The position numbers and the translations under genes are program-made. Under the pieces are notes generated by a model, which saw only the letters and a list, made by a program, of their open reading frames with translations, had not been told where the DNA came from and did not search any database. A stretch of DNA of 64,000 bases, taken from Boesenbergia rotunda (Eukaryota > Streptophyta > Magnoliopsida > Zingiberales > Zingiberaceae). Shown piece after piece: positions 13,601-24,000 of the stretch (its first letter is position 1; each line of letters begins with the position of its first letter). The stretch lies in contig JAGFNQ010010088.1 of assembly GCA_024364735.1 (NCBI GenBank), positions 124,001 through 188,000 on the forward strand, given 5' to 3'.

Positions 13601-15415
13601 AAATCTGAAGGTTAGGCAGATAAAGCAACCTCGCGAGTGGTTTAAAATATTGAAATTAGGGTTTTAATAACCCCAATCTATTCATCACATGATTCACATC
13701 TCATGCAAAACCCTTGAGCCTCTTCTCTCATGCAGATAGGTTGTCGACAGAACAGAAAATGCAAGCTATTCACTGTGATTTCTTCCTCCTATTGTTCCTA
13801 CTGCCACTAATTTCTTCTCTTGAAAGTAACGTCTCCATCTGCTTCCCTTCTCTATTTCTCATCTCTAGTGTTTTCAGCCTTTCCACTTCAAAACTAACTG
13901 CAGAAATAGTTGGAGTCTGAAAATTTCTTCTCCTCTTCTGGGTAAGATCTCTCCCTTCATCTTATTCTTATCTCTAGTTCTCATATCTTCTAAATATTAA
14001 CAGTTTTTCCTTTTGAAATAGTTGCAGAATGATTAATCTTTGGCCTGCCAATCACTGAAAACAAAAAAACATATCTAAGAAGGCGTTATATGCATCCAAG
14101 GCAACAAATTTAACAAATTAGAGCATATTATTAGATAACGACTAAAAGGAACTAAAGCAAGATAAAAGAACTCATCAAACACCAGACTTTAGCACATTTG
14201 ATAACAGTTGCTATAACTAAAGCCACCATAGAAGTTGCTTAAGCAATCAATGCCTCTAATAGAAAGATCAAACCTGTCACTAGCAACACAGAACAAAGGT
14301 CTCATGAATGAAGAAGCATCCATAAATAGTTAGGAGATTAAGAGAACTATAGAAAAAAAAAGGAAATTGGTAGGAAAAAAAACTTTTAAAATGTAATCAA
14401 ACCTGCCACAGGCAACACACAACAAAGGACCATCTTTCCCATCCTCCAAATATTTCTTCCTCTGTGCAAAGTTCTCATTTATCATCTTTGAGAACCAAAG
14501 AAAAGCCCCCTTAAGTGCACGAGGATCAACACCCAGAACTGCTGGAGGCACTTCATCACGGCCAACCCTACGTGGGGGCAATTCATGACTTTCTCCACTC
14601 AACTTCACCTGCTTCGAAAACCTTGGCTCGTCATGCTGGTCCCGTCCAGACGGACTGCCTCCTAAGAAGTATCTCCGGTCTTCACTAGTTCCAGAAGGAC
14701 CCAGAGGGATCCAATTAAGGTTCCCATGTTGCATGACTTGTTGCCTGTGCAACAGGAATTCATCTTCTTCACCATACTTGCGCTTCAGAGAAGAAGATCG
14801 GCCGCCAACATCTGAGAGATTCCGTGGGCCATCTAGCCCGGAAGGATCAGGATAGTCGCGCTGGGGACCAGGACCGCGGCCAAAGGGAGGCAGCTGGCGA
14901 AAGTCTTCGGGGCTGAACCTTCCGCCAGGAGGTGGAGGGAAACGCCTGTCGAACCCCAAACCAGGAACGGGCTCCGGGCCAAGACCAAACCCCGGCCGAC
15001 CGAATGGGAACTTATCACCGGCAGGGTCAACCGGCGCATCGTGTGGCAGGGCAAAATAGGACCGGACGCTGCCATCGGCGAGGACGATGGAACGCCGCTC
15101 GAGGTTGTGGAAGCCGTAAGATGGAGGGGGAGGGCTCCCAAATCGGTCAGGAAGAGGGAAAGGACGAGGACCAGCTGTGGGAGTGGGAACGGCGGGAACG
15201 GCGGCCGGCAGCGAGGTGGGCTTTTCATTGGGGGCAACGGCTGGGGATGCGGAGGATGGCGGTTTGGGCTTGGAGGGTTTGGGATCCGAGGACGAGGCAT
15301 GGCGGTTGACGGTGGCCTTGTCGTCGGCCTCCCATCGTGATTTCTTGGTGGTAGCGGCGCCGGTATTGGAGGAGGAGACAGGCCCTTTGCTTCCCGAACC
15401 CTTGGGATTCTTCAT
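4671..15415 (-). CDS. XS domain protein with zinc-finger (XS/SGS3-type domain)
   Basis: Three exons on the minus strand: 15415-14403, 11532-11225 and 5020-4671 (stop 4673-4671), 556 aa. All junctions are GT-AG and phases agree (2, then 1). Residues 1-330 are low-complexity, rich in Pro, Ser and Gly, with no clear fold. A CVAC pair (C333, C336) split by intron 1 and H347/H352 look like a zf-XS-type zinc finger. Residues about 403-530 form the XS domain: DDLIVWPPTVILHNV, then GRVEYLRNIEMDSR, SNCKARSIHGMQGHTGVAAV and a GRKGWART end. XS domains occur in SGS3 and FDM proteins of plant RNA silencing, where they bind RNA, but this protein lacks the coiled coils and XH domain of those, so a silencing role is not shown. 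Intron 2 (6.2 kb) and intron 1 (2.9 kb) are long. An Arabidopsis relative is At3g22430 (from memory). Confidence 0.85.
5021..11224 (-). other. 6.2-kb intron 2 of the XS gene
   Basis: Intron between exons 2 and 3. It is AT-rich and has no coding sequence. It contains a GC-rich island at about 6240-6370 with three imperfect units each holding a CC(T/A)C(C/T)AC(A/G)GAGG core, and an 81-base tandem duplication at 9459-9620. No complete transposon with ends could be recognised. Confidence 0.75.
9459..9620. repeat. 81-bp tandem duplication in XS intron 2
   Basis: Two adjacent copies begin with CCCTT at 9459 and 9540. Both contain AATGGGTGCA (9471 and 9552), AGCAGGAATATTG and AGCATAAGATGAAATCT. They differ at several bases, so the event is not very recent. 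No function is implied. Confidence 0.7.
11533..14402 (-). other. 2.9-kb intron 1 of the XS gene
   Basis: Intron with no coding evidence. The stretch 11750-12010 is extremely AT-rich. A purine/pyrimidine-biased stretch at 13210-13350 repeats a GAGAGAGA/GAGAGATAGATGATGA motif. Nothing else is recognised. Confidence 0.65.
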
Positions 15416-15950
15416 GGATTTGGTGGGATTGAGGTCGTCGGAGATGGAGCGTTAGGGTTTCAGACAAGAAGCGAAGCTTGAGCCTTCCACGGGCGGGCAA
15501 TCGAGCCCCGGAGCTATGAATCGCCTCAAGGGCCTGGGTCCTCGGCCTTATAAATAGAACTGACAAACAAAGCCTGTGGTATGTAAACATGATAATATGA
15601 TATACAAATAGATTGAAATTAATTCATTAACGAAAGTAATTTATTTTTTTAATCTTAAAATTATTTTACGACGTATTAGAAGTTTAATTAAATTTATAGT
15701 ATATAAAAATATTTATATCTTCGCCCCTGACGACTCTCAAAAAATCAAAAAAAAAAAAAAAACCTTCGGCGCTGACGACCCGTCATGATCGATCTTTAGT
15801 TCGAAAAGAAAATACCCTGTTTGAAAAGTTTTTAAGTAATGGAATTAAATTGAATTCCATCAAGAATTGAATTCCAGCATGAATTGAATTCAATTCTTAT
15901 GTTTGGAATGAGTCGCATGTTTGAAATGAGCCGGTAAACAAAGGAATTGA
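15416..15950. other. 5' flank of the XS gene and spacer before the Sirevirus-like LTR
   Basis: Upstream region of the minus-strand XS gene. A TATAAATA/TATTTATA element lies at 15549-15556, about 135 bases before the ATG, and may be the core promoter. From 15835 to 15955 the sequence is rich in GAATTGAATTC-like words and repeats of TGTTTGGAATGAGTCG, which look like the end of a small transposon or part of the LTR. No clean ends are visible. Confidence 0.4.
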
Positions 15951-15969
15951 ATGTTTAGAATGAGTCGGG

Positions 15970-16295
15970 GAGATCGCACGCTGACGTGGAAAAATACCTA
16001 GTGGGACTAGGCACACCTAGTGGGACTAGGTGAAGTCTAGGTAAATCGGGGAGATCACACACTGGCATGGAAAAAGACCTAGTAGGACTAGGTGAAGTCC
16101 AGGTGGATCGGCGAGATCGCACGCTGGCATGGGAAAAGACCTAATGGGACTAGGTGAAGTCCAGGTGGATCAAGGAGATCGCACGCTGGAATAGAAAAAG
16201 ACGTAGTGGGACTAGGTGAAGTCCAGGTGGATCGAGGAAATCGCACGTTGGCATGGGTTAAGTCCTAGTTGGGAGCTAGGCAGGAGAAATCCAAG
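15970..16295 (+). repeat. 62-bp tandem repeat inside the LTR
   Basis: Five units begin at 15970, 16051, 16113, 16175 and 16237. Each carries GAGATCGCACGCTGGCATGG-like and GTGGGACTAGGTGAAGTCCA-like words. Spacing is 62 bases three times; the first unit is 81 because a 19-base piece (CCTAGTGGGACTAGG) is duplicated in it. Confidence 0.85.
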
Positions 16296-16399
16296 TTGGT
16301 CAAAGGGTTGATCGGACACTTGGTAGAGAAGTCCCAACAGGTCAGGTTGATCAAGGTTAGGCAAAGGAACACTAGACTTGTACACACAAGTTAGGGTTG

Positions 16400-16790
16400 G
16401 GCTCAATCGATTGGGTAATCGATTGGGGTTGGTTTCTCGTGAACAGAAGCCTTCTTAATTGATTAGGTAATCGATTAAGAAAGGAGTGAATCGATTGGGT
16501 AATCGATTGGGAGAAATAGATTACGAGAACAGAAGCTGGCTGAATCAATTGGGTAATCGATTCAGCCTCACCTTAATCGATTGGGTAATCGATCAAGGTG
16601 TTCTATAACCGATTGGGCAATCGCTTACAGCAGTTTTGCACGAGAGCACAAAAAGGTGCTGAATCGATTCAGCAATCGATTAAGGTTATTCTTAATCAAT
16701 TGACTAATCGATTAAGCTTCAAAAAATAGTCGTTGAACAACTAAGTCTAACGTGGTAATCGATCGGGCAATCGATTAGGAAACCTAGGCG
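16400..16790 (+). repeat. Nine-copy palindromic AATCGATT array in the LTR
   Basis: Copies of AATCGATTGGGTAATCGATT and variants lie at about 16405, 16457, 16487, 16543, 16573, 16604, 16661, 16693 and 16755. Each is an inverted repeat of AATCGATT around a central spacer. The array ends just before the TATA box, the position of an enhancer region in LTR U3. Confidence 0.8.
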
Positions 16791-16795
16791 TCGAG

Positions 16796-16801
16796 TATAT
16801 A
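16796..16801 (+). promoter_or_regulatory. LTR TATA box
   Basis: TATATA follows the palindrome array and precedes about 430 bases of presumed R/U5, the expected position of a retrotransposon promoter. Activity is not known. Confidence 0.5.
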
Positions 16802-17234
16802 GGATTTTCACGCAGGTTTGAAGCGGCATCGTTCGCGCAGCTCCTCCTCCTTCATCGCCATTTCAAGTGAGACCTTGGAGCTTAGTGCTGATGCATTTCT
16901 AATGATCAAGAGGCGATTCCAAGCTTGAAGATAGCAAGAAAAGCAAAGAGAGTAAAGTTGTGTAAATCTTGTAAGATTTCTTTTGTATTTGCTTGGATTC
17001 TTGTTGTATCTTCTTGAAAACTTGTAAGAGGTTTCTCCACCTCAAGAAGGAGATCTTTCATAGTATATGAGAGAGTGAGGAGAGTAGACCCTTGGATTAG
17101 TCACCTCAAGGAGGTGGATACCAAGTAAAATCGAGGTGTTAGCATTGCTCAAGTCTTCCGCCGCAACAAATCTACAACGAGCAAAGATCGGAGCTAATCA
17201 CCCCCCCTCTAGCTCTCCTACCGGTCCTAACAAG

Positions 17235-17245
17235 TGGTATCAGAG
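17235..17245 (+). other. Primer-binding site complementary to tRNA-iMet
   Basis: TGGTATCAGAG starts two bases after the LTR end (…CCTAACA). This is the standard minus-strand primer site of plant Ty1/copia elements, complementary to the 3' end of initiator tRNA-Met. Confidence 0.9.
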
Positions 17246-17359
17246 TGAGGTCACTCTTCGTTGGACTCATCGCCAAGAGAGCAAGAGCTAGAGAAAGAAG
17301 AAGAAGTTGGAAGAAACTTTAATCTCAAGAAACTATCATCAAGAGGGTTAAATTCAAAA

Positions 17360-18796
17360 ATGAAGATTGGCTATGACACTCGCCCACCTCCACCATTCGA
17401 CAAAGCAAATTTCGATCTTTGGAAGTCAAAGATTGAAAATTTCTTCATGATGGAGATAAAGCAATGGTTTGCTCTAATGGAAAATTTTGAAGCTCCAACA
17501 AGCACCAAAGGAAAGCTCCTCAAGAAAAACAAATGGAATGAGGAGCAAATCAAGAGATGCGAGACCAACGACAAAGTGACTAAGGTATTGGTCAATCTAT
17601 TGCCAAACAACACCATTTTGGACAAAATTTGAGAATTTCAAGATGTCAAAGAGCTTTGGAGCAAATTGGCAAAACTTCATGAAGATCCCTCTACTGTACC
17701 AAATCAAGATAAATCCAAAGAAGGAGATTCATTGGAGGAAGAAGATTCGGAAGTTGAGAGATGCTCAACATCCGAATATGAGGTTCAAGAAGCCTCTACT
17801 TCAAGGATTGAGGGGGAGCAAAATTTGCCATTGACATCAGATCAAAGAAAAGCTTTAACATCATCATCCGAGGTCAATAAAGAAAAAGAAGAATCGAGTG
17901 CCACCTCTACACCCCATGAAGGTATAATTATTTCAATTTATAAAAATAAAGATCACATTATTTGTTTTGAGTGTAGGCAAAAAGGACACTATAAGAGTAA
18001 GCGTCCTAATTTGGTCAAGAAAAAGGTGCAAGTAACACCCAAGACCAAGGAGAAGACAAAGGAGGTCGGCCCCGTGGTAAAGAAGGATAAGAAGCGCATT
18101 GTGTGCTTCTCATGCAAACAAAAGGGACATTATCGGAATCAATGTCCAAAGGGGAAGGATCCGACCAAGGCAAAAAGGAGGAGCTCAAATCAAGAGGGAG
18201 CCTCCAAGAACAAGATACCATTAGGTAATAGTACTTATTTTCATCATGATAATATGCACGCTAGAAATAATTATTATCAGTTTAATGTTATTTATCATGA
18301 AAATAAGAGGCATGAAAAACTTAAGGAAAACTATAGAGTCTTCCATGCTAGGACTACCACATCTAAGGATAGGGAACAAATTAAAACTTTCCATGGTAGA
18401 CCTACCCAACACAAGACCAAGAATAATAATCACCAAGGTTATATTAGAAAACCAAGTCTTGATTAGGTAATGATGGAAAATCAAGTTTTGAGGTCAAAAC
18501 TTGATAAATTGGAAAAATCCCTTAAGAAAATAGAAAATCTATTTAAGGGATCAAAAATCCAAAACCTAGATTTAGGAAATCAAGAACTCTCTAAGAGCAA
18601 GAAAGGTTTGGGGTACAAACCTAAAATCAAGAATGATAGTTCATCTTATCATAGAGTTCCATATAAGTATGGAACTCAATCTAGGTCTAGGGGTCAAGTC
18701 AAGTTCATAAGGGAAGTTATCCCTAATGAATACCTAGAACACCCAAGGAACACCAATAGGTTTTGTGTTTCTAAAAGTGTGTTCACCATACCCTAG
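17360..18796 (+). pseudogene. Sirevirus-like gag, decayed (two in-frame stops), no pol
   Basis: One frame runs from the ATG at 17360 to TAG 18794-18796, broken by TGA at 17630-17632 and TAG at 18464-18466. The N-terminal part has the copia gag layout (PPPFDKANFDLWKSKI, then VKELWSKLAKLHED past the first stop). Two zinc knuckles follow: 17963-18004, where the last Cys is replaced by Arg, and 18104-18145, an intact C-X2-C-X4-H-X4-C. A basic linker and a coiled-coil-like NQVLRSKLDKLEKSLKKIE segment come after. The long gag with two knuckles fits the Sirevirus branch of Ty1/copia. No protease, integrase, RT or RNase H follows, so the copy is non-autonomous or 3'-deleted. Decay means no product is expected. 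Confidence 0.8.
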
Positions 18797-20440
18797 ATAG
18801 GCCTAGAGAGTGTCAACTCAAATTGGACGGGTAGTTAACCCAACCTTGATAAAGTTGGCACTTTGGGGCGTTTTCAAGGAGTTACTACCCTTGAAAATGA
18901 AGGAGTCATTTATTTACTCTAGGAGGAGTAAAATTGTGTCAAACTATATCTTTGAAAGATTGAACTAAATAGAGTTAGCACAACTAGGTTAGAATCCAAA
19001 GATATGTCAAGTTGGGGAGTTTCGGCATTATCTCGGAAATTAGGGGCAAAATTAGGATTATCAATGGCTTAGTGATGAGTTATTGATACTTAAATAGGAA
19101 ATCTAGGTTTTTTTTGCTACTATGTCATGGTTTGTATGCCCTATCACATGCCATGACATCATAATTCATCATTTATATTTTATTATGAAAATATTACATG
19201 TCATGTCAAACAAACATCATCTAGCTATAATCTTTTTTTAATTTTCATATGATCCATGTCATAGTCATTATCATGCATTAATTTAATTTTTATTTAAATT
19301 AAGGACATTGACATTAATTGACATTCTAGGTGGACGATCAAAGTTTATAATCCCTAGGTAGAAATGCATGAACCTTTAGTTTAGGGACAACATGACTTTC
19401 ACATCTCACCAAGATCATAAGTTGACTTACGTGTATTTTGAGATACATTAGAAACAAGTGAGATGTTAGGGTGATGAATGAAACTCAAACTCAATGTGTT
19501 GATTAATGTGCATCCTATTGAGTTTTTAGGTTCATCAAAACATGAATATAAATGAAATTCAATCATTGAAAAAATTAATGTACAAATCATATGCATTTAA
19601 CTCAAGGAAGGAAATTATTTTTGATATCTATTTCAAAATTATTTTGGAAAACTTTGATGAAGACTATCTTTTGATAGATCTCATGATTGATGAATTGGAC
19701 ATAAAATAGAGTAAAACATTGAAGTATTTCAATGGTTTCCATTTTTATGTCAATCTTTGAAAAAAGGAATTATTTCGTATAAAATTATTATTTCTTATAG
19801 TATATGTCATAAATAATGTCTAGATAAATTTTAGAATTTTTTAAATTTTATAAAATTATTTAGAGTTAAAAATCTTTGACAGAAGAGTAATAAAGAGAAC
19901 ATATAATTTTATATGTTATTTGGTGAACAAGTGCCTTATGATCAATTGAGAAAATTATATACGTTTTTTTAATAAATTGTCGTTATAAATACACGACGAC
20001 AAAAAAAATATAAACTATTACAATAACTGATACAAAAGGTTAAAACTAATAATTAATTAAATTAAAAATATTTTTGTATATTATAAATACTATTTCATAC
20101 TTACATATTAAATTAAATATAAATTTTTTTAATCAACAAAAATAAAATTTACAATTGCGTGGTTAATAAAATCTCTAAAATATTTCATTTAAACATTTTG
20201 AGACTAAAAAATCTCAAACATAATTTTCTACCCATAATGGCATAGTTTTGATTTAAGTCAATTTACAAGTGCACATAGAATTTGAGAAACTCTTAGGATA
20301 GTTTTGATATGATTTTCATATGAAATATCTTAAGTTTTTCTAATAGATAATTCCCATCATCTAATTAGAACTAACTTAAGGCATGATTACCTATAACTCT
20401 TTATGTTCATTCAATGATTAAAAAAAATTAATACTAATCT
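18797..20440. other. Non-coding tail of the Sirevirus-like remnant, then AT-rich spacer
   Basis: From 18797 to roughly 19700 the sequence has the same style as the region between gag and 3' LTR in such elements, but no protein, no polypurine tract and no second copy of the LTR (no AATCGATT array) can be found. From about 19750 the DNA is very AT-rich with no recognisable feature. Confidence 0.45.
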
Positions 20441-20447
20441 AAAAAAA

Positions 20448-20692
20448 ATGATAGGGAGAATAAAAATAGAAAAATGAATGGTAAAATGAATGACATGATA
20501 TTTTACATGCAGCGATCTCTGACAGGTTCACCGTACCCCCCAGAATATAATTTAATTCGGAACAACGATCGAAGATCGCCGATGGTGTCCAAACAATAAT
20601 CGGGCATATACATGTAAAATACCATGTCATTCACTCAAGTGCCACGTCATTCACTCTACCATTCACTCTCCCATTTTCACTTTCCCTATCAT
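20448..20692. mobile_element. Fold-back MITE with ATGATAGGG terminal inverted repeats
   Basis: The ends ATGATAGGG (20448) and CCCTATCAT (20692) are inverted copies. The inverted similarity continues inward: GAATGGTAAAATGAATGACATG and ATATTTTACATG on the left pair with CATGTAAAATACCATGTCATTCACT and CATTCACTCTACCATTC on the right. Length is about 245 bp and there is no coding sequence. No clear target-site duplication was found, so the superfamily is unassigned. Confidence 0.65.
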
Positions 20693-21050
20693 AGCTCTTA
20701 ATTCAATTCGTTGATATTCACAAAGATTAAATAATCTTAAAAAATATTTATCGACTAATATAAACCTTAATTAAGAATTTAAAATTGTGTATAATTTTAT
20801 ATCTTCAAAATAAAAATATGAACAAGTTTAATAAGAAAGTACCTTAGGACAGGCACCCTGTCAAGAAAAAGGATATATATACGATATATATACATGGTTT
20901 TAGGTCGGACATGAAAAGAGCTGAAACAAGCTGCCCATTCTCACGACTCGAAAGAGAGAGTGGAACATGCAAGCGATAACCACGAACAAGCAAGTCCCAA
21001 AGGACATTTTCTTCATCATACTCCTTATGATTAGCTCCAACAAGAGAGGA

Positions 21051-24000
21051 TCTGCTCAATTTAAAAAAAAAACATTTTCCGACAATAATTAGGTGAAATA
21101 GATGGAAAAACGAAGAGTGAAATAACTTGGAGATTCATTGTTATACCATTGCTGGTTCTTCCGGAACTCTGTTAGAACTGGATATATGTTTTCAAAAGCT
21201 GTGTATGTCTCATCCCTCACCTGTGATGGCTCCCAATCAGTGTCGGTGGGAGTAGTTCATCAAAATTTTCTATTTCACAAATCTTTATTTTATAAAAAAG
21301 CAATAGTTAAGTTTTTTTTTTTTGAATGTTCAAATCCAAAGTCTTTTTTGTGAAAAATAAAACCTGAAACGAGGGAGGAATCATGAATGCCATGCCGAAA
21401 CGTACCTTAGCCCCAGTAATAACAATTTTCCCGGATACAAATATCAGAAGCACAATCTTCGGTTGCTTCATCCGGTAGATCAGACCAGGGAAGAGCTCTG
21501 GTTCATACTGTTGGAAAATCAACCAAACAAAGTTAACAGTTCATAGGTTTAAGGTTACATAAGCAAGAGGATAAACTGGGGTAACAATGGAGGGCTAGTA
21601 TTCTAACATGCCCGCTTAGTAATTTTGAAAAACAAATTTTGATGAATTTCAAAACTATTATATGAGATAAAAAAGCATGCCCGCGAGCAAGCGGTCAACC
21701 CCAACCGCCACTTGGTGATATATAAGATGCACCCAGTCATGTTCAGTGGGCCAAACTATATCGCGCCAATAAAAAAGGAGACAAAAAAAAACAAATTGAG
21801 ACAGAAAGAAACAGGCGGCGCAAGGAATGACTATGTTAGAGCATTCGTGTATGATAGATAACTTACACACACTTCCTAGAAGTATCAACGTAGAAAGTAA
21901 AGCTTAAGTCACGTAATACCGTAGATGATGAAAAGCAAATTGAAATAATGGAGGCAGTATTTATGCAGGCCCTCTAAATTGAATGAACCCCCCAAAAGAG
22001 CACTAAGAATTATATCATTTGCTTACGCTGCAAAAGGCACCATGAGAGTATGAAAGGCCTTCTAGCCTGATAGGGAATTTGGCATCACATGAGCCCACAA
22101 TATTTTGGATCTTGAAATCCTATGATGCATAAGAATATCAGGTTGAATAAGTTAACAAAACCATCACATAAGAGGCTGCAAAGACAAAAGCACCGACATG
22201 AAGGTGATCACCTTAAACTTAGCTGGAAAACCAAGTTTTTGAATTATTCGTGCATACTGAAAAATCAACAATAAATTTAGTCCGTACCAAGTAAGAATTG
22301 TAGACACAAACTCATAGCAATAAACATAAAATTCTGCAAAGAAACTAAGCTGTGGATCATTTAAAATCAAGCGGAGTAATGACCCAATTTATCAGACCTT
22401 TCTTGCTGCAAGTTTTGACTGATGCTCACTTTTTGCTCCAGTGCATACCTATTGAAAGTCAGTAGAAGATCATCAACAGCCCATGTCCAAAAATTTTAAT
22501 AAAGCAACAACATTTTAACAAAGAATATGCTATTTTGAATAATGCAGGATAAAGGCTGCTAAAGCATACCGTGTCAAGCAAAGCTAAATACAAATATTCA
22601 TAGTTTGCGACAAGGATTACGAAGCAGTAGAGAGCAATGACAAACTAGTATTCATTTATTTTCCAAGTAATAATTCAATCATCTCTAGTCTCTATTGAGA
22701 AATTGATGTGTTAACCAGGATAGGATTGATGTATAAGCACGGTAAGTACAACATAGGATGGAGAGGAAATGATATTAAAGGCAAGGACTAAGTGTAATAT
22801 ATAATCTAAATCCAGCATTCACAGTGATTCTATGTGTGTTATCCAATCAAGTAAAAGGCGATGCATCAATGTTGCTGTGGTACGAATAAATGTAAGCAAT
22901 TGGAACTGGAAGGCATTAAAAAGGACAAGCAATTTGTTCATCACTGGTAATGATAGGGTCATATAATACCAATCCTATTGCTTGGTAACCTGTAAATACT
23001 CATGCTACTGTCCAATATCTAAAATCACGCCAAAAACACTACAATAAAGAAAACCACAACTTTCATGGGAAGTTAAATCATTAGTTCCTGCAAATAATCT
23101 CTAATTGCTGTAACAAGATTTGGTCATTTTTTTTCAAAAATGGAATTCCAGATACTTCCATTTCATAGAGTAAAAAAAAAGGTCTAAATTTCAGCCAACC
23201 CAGATAATTAAAAGCAGAGCAATTTCATTCTCAGTCTCACAGTCTCAGTCTCACTCAGAAAGAACTAGTTTTGGCTGACACTGGCAGAATAATAATGTGG
23301 ATCAGTTGAAGTCATCTTATGGATGCATTCAAAGCCACAAGAATCCAAGTATAATAAATCTTTCACAAGACACCATAAATAAATGTTTCTCAGAGAACCA
23401 CTAGGCTCGATATAAAATTCTAATTGAGAGAGGTTCACAATAATGGAATCTATAACATTCTTTTTCTTAGTGCGCAACATATTGCCTAACAACAACAAAC
23501 AAACAAAAAAAGTTACTGCAAAACCAGTCTGCAAGAATGCATGAAAAATAACCATAAAATTTGGAATATGGAAAACTGATAGTTGAACCTGCTAAAGTTG
23601 CCAATATAATACTTCCATAAAGTTCATACCTTCGTATCAACATATTCTTCTATACCTTGAAAAATTCAAATTTAATGGATACTCATTATAAGTTTCTCAG
23701 TATCTAGAATATAAGAAGGATATTCAAGAAAGTTAGTAAATTTCAAATTTTGTAGAGGATAACAATGTGCACAATTACACATATAAGATTTTTACCAAAA
23801 TGAAGTGCACTAGTGATGGAAAAGAGCAGAAAGAATTTTGAGAAATACAATTAGAATAATAGGCATTTGTTTCCTCCAAAAAAACCCATAGAATATCAAG
23901 CCAAAATGAAAATGGAAATTAGCACTTCCTGAATACAAAGAAGAGGTTACTTACCATCTTTCCTGATGCAAATATCAACGCAGTGGTTTTTGGCTCTCTT

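Larger units (their letters stand above)
15951..17232 (+). repeat. Sirevirus-like LTR (5' LTR; left end approximate)
   Basis: The right end is set by the terminal CCTAACA at 17226-17232, two bases before a tRNA-iMet primer site. The left end could not be fixed because no second LTR exists here for comparison. Inside are four parts: five copies of a unit of about 62 bp starting with GAGATCGCACGCTGG (15970, 16051, 16113, 16175, 16237); nine copies of a near-palindrome AATCGATTGGGTAATCGATT between 16405 and 16780; a TATA box at 16796-16801; and a C-run followed by TCTAGCTCTCC just before the end. Palindrome arrays upstream of the LTR TATA box and such a C-rich end are typical of plant Sireviruses (family knowledge). 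Confidence 0.65.

Noticed and set aside
14833..15590. Open frames of 90-155 aa on both strands opposite or overlapping the XS exon 1
   Set aside because: GC-rich shadow frames of the real exon, with no recognisable domain.
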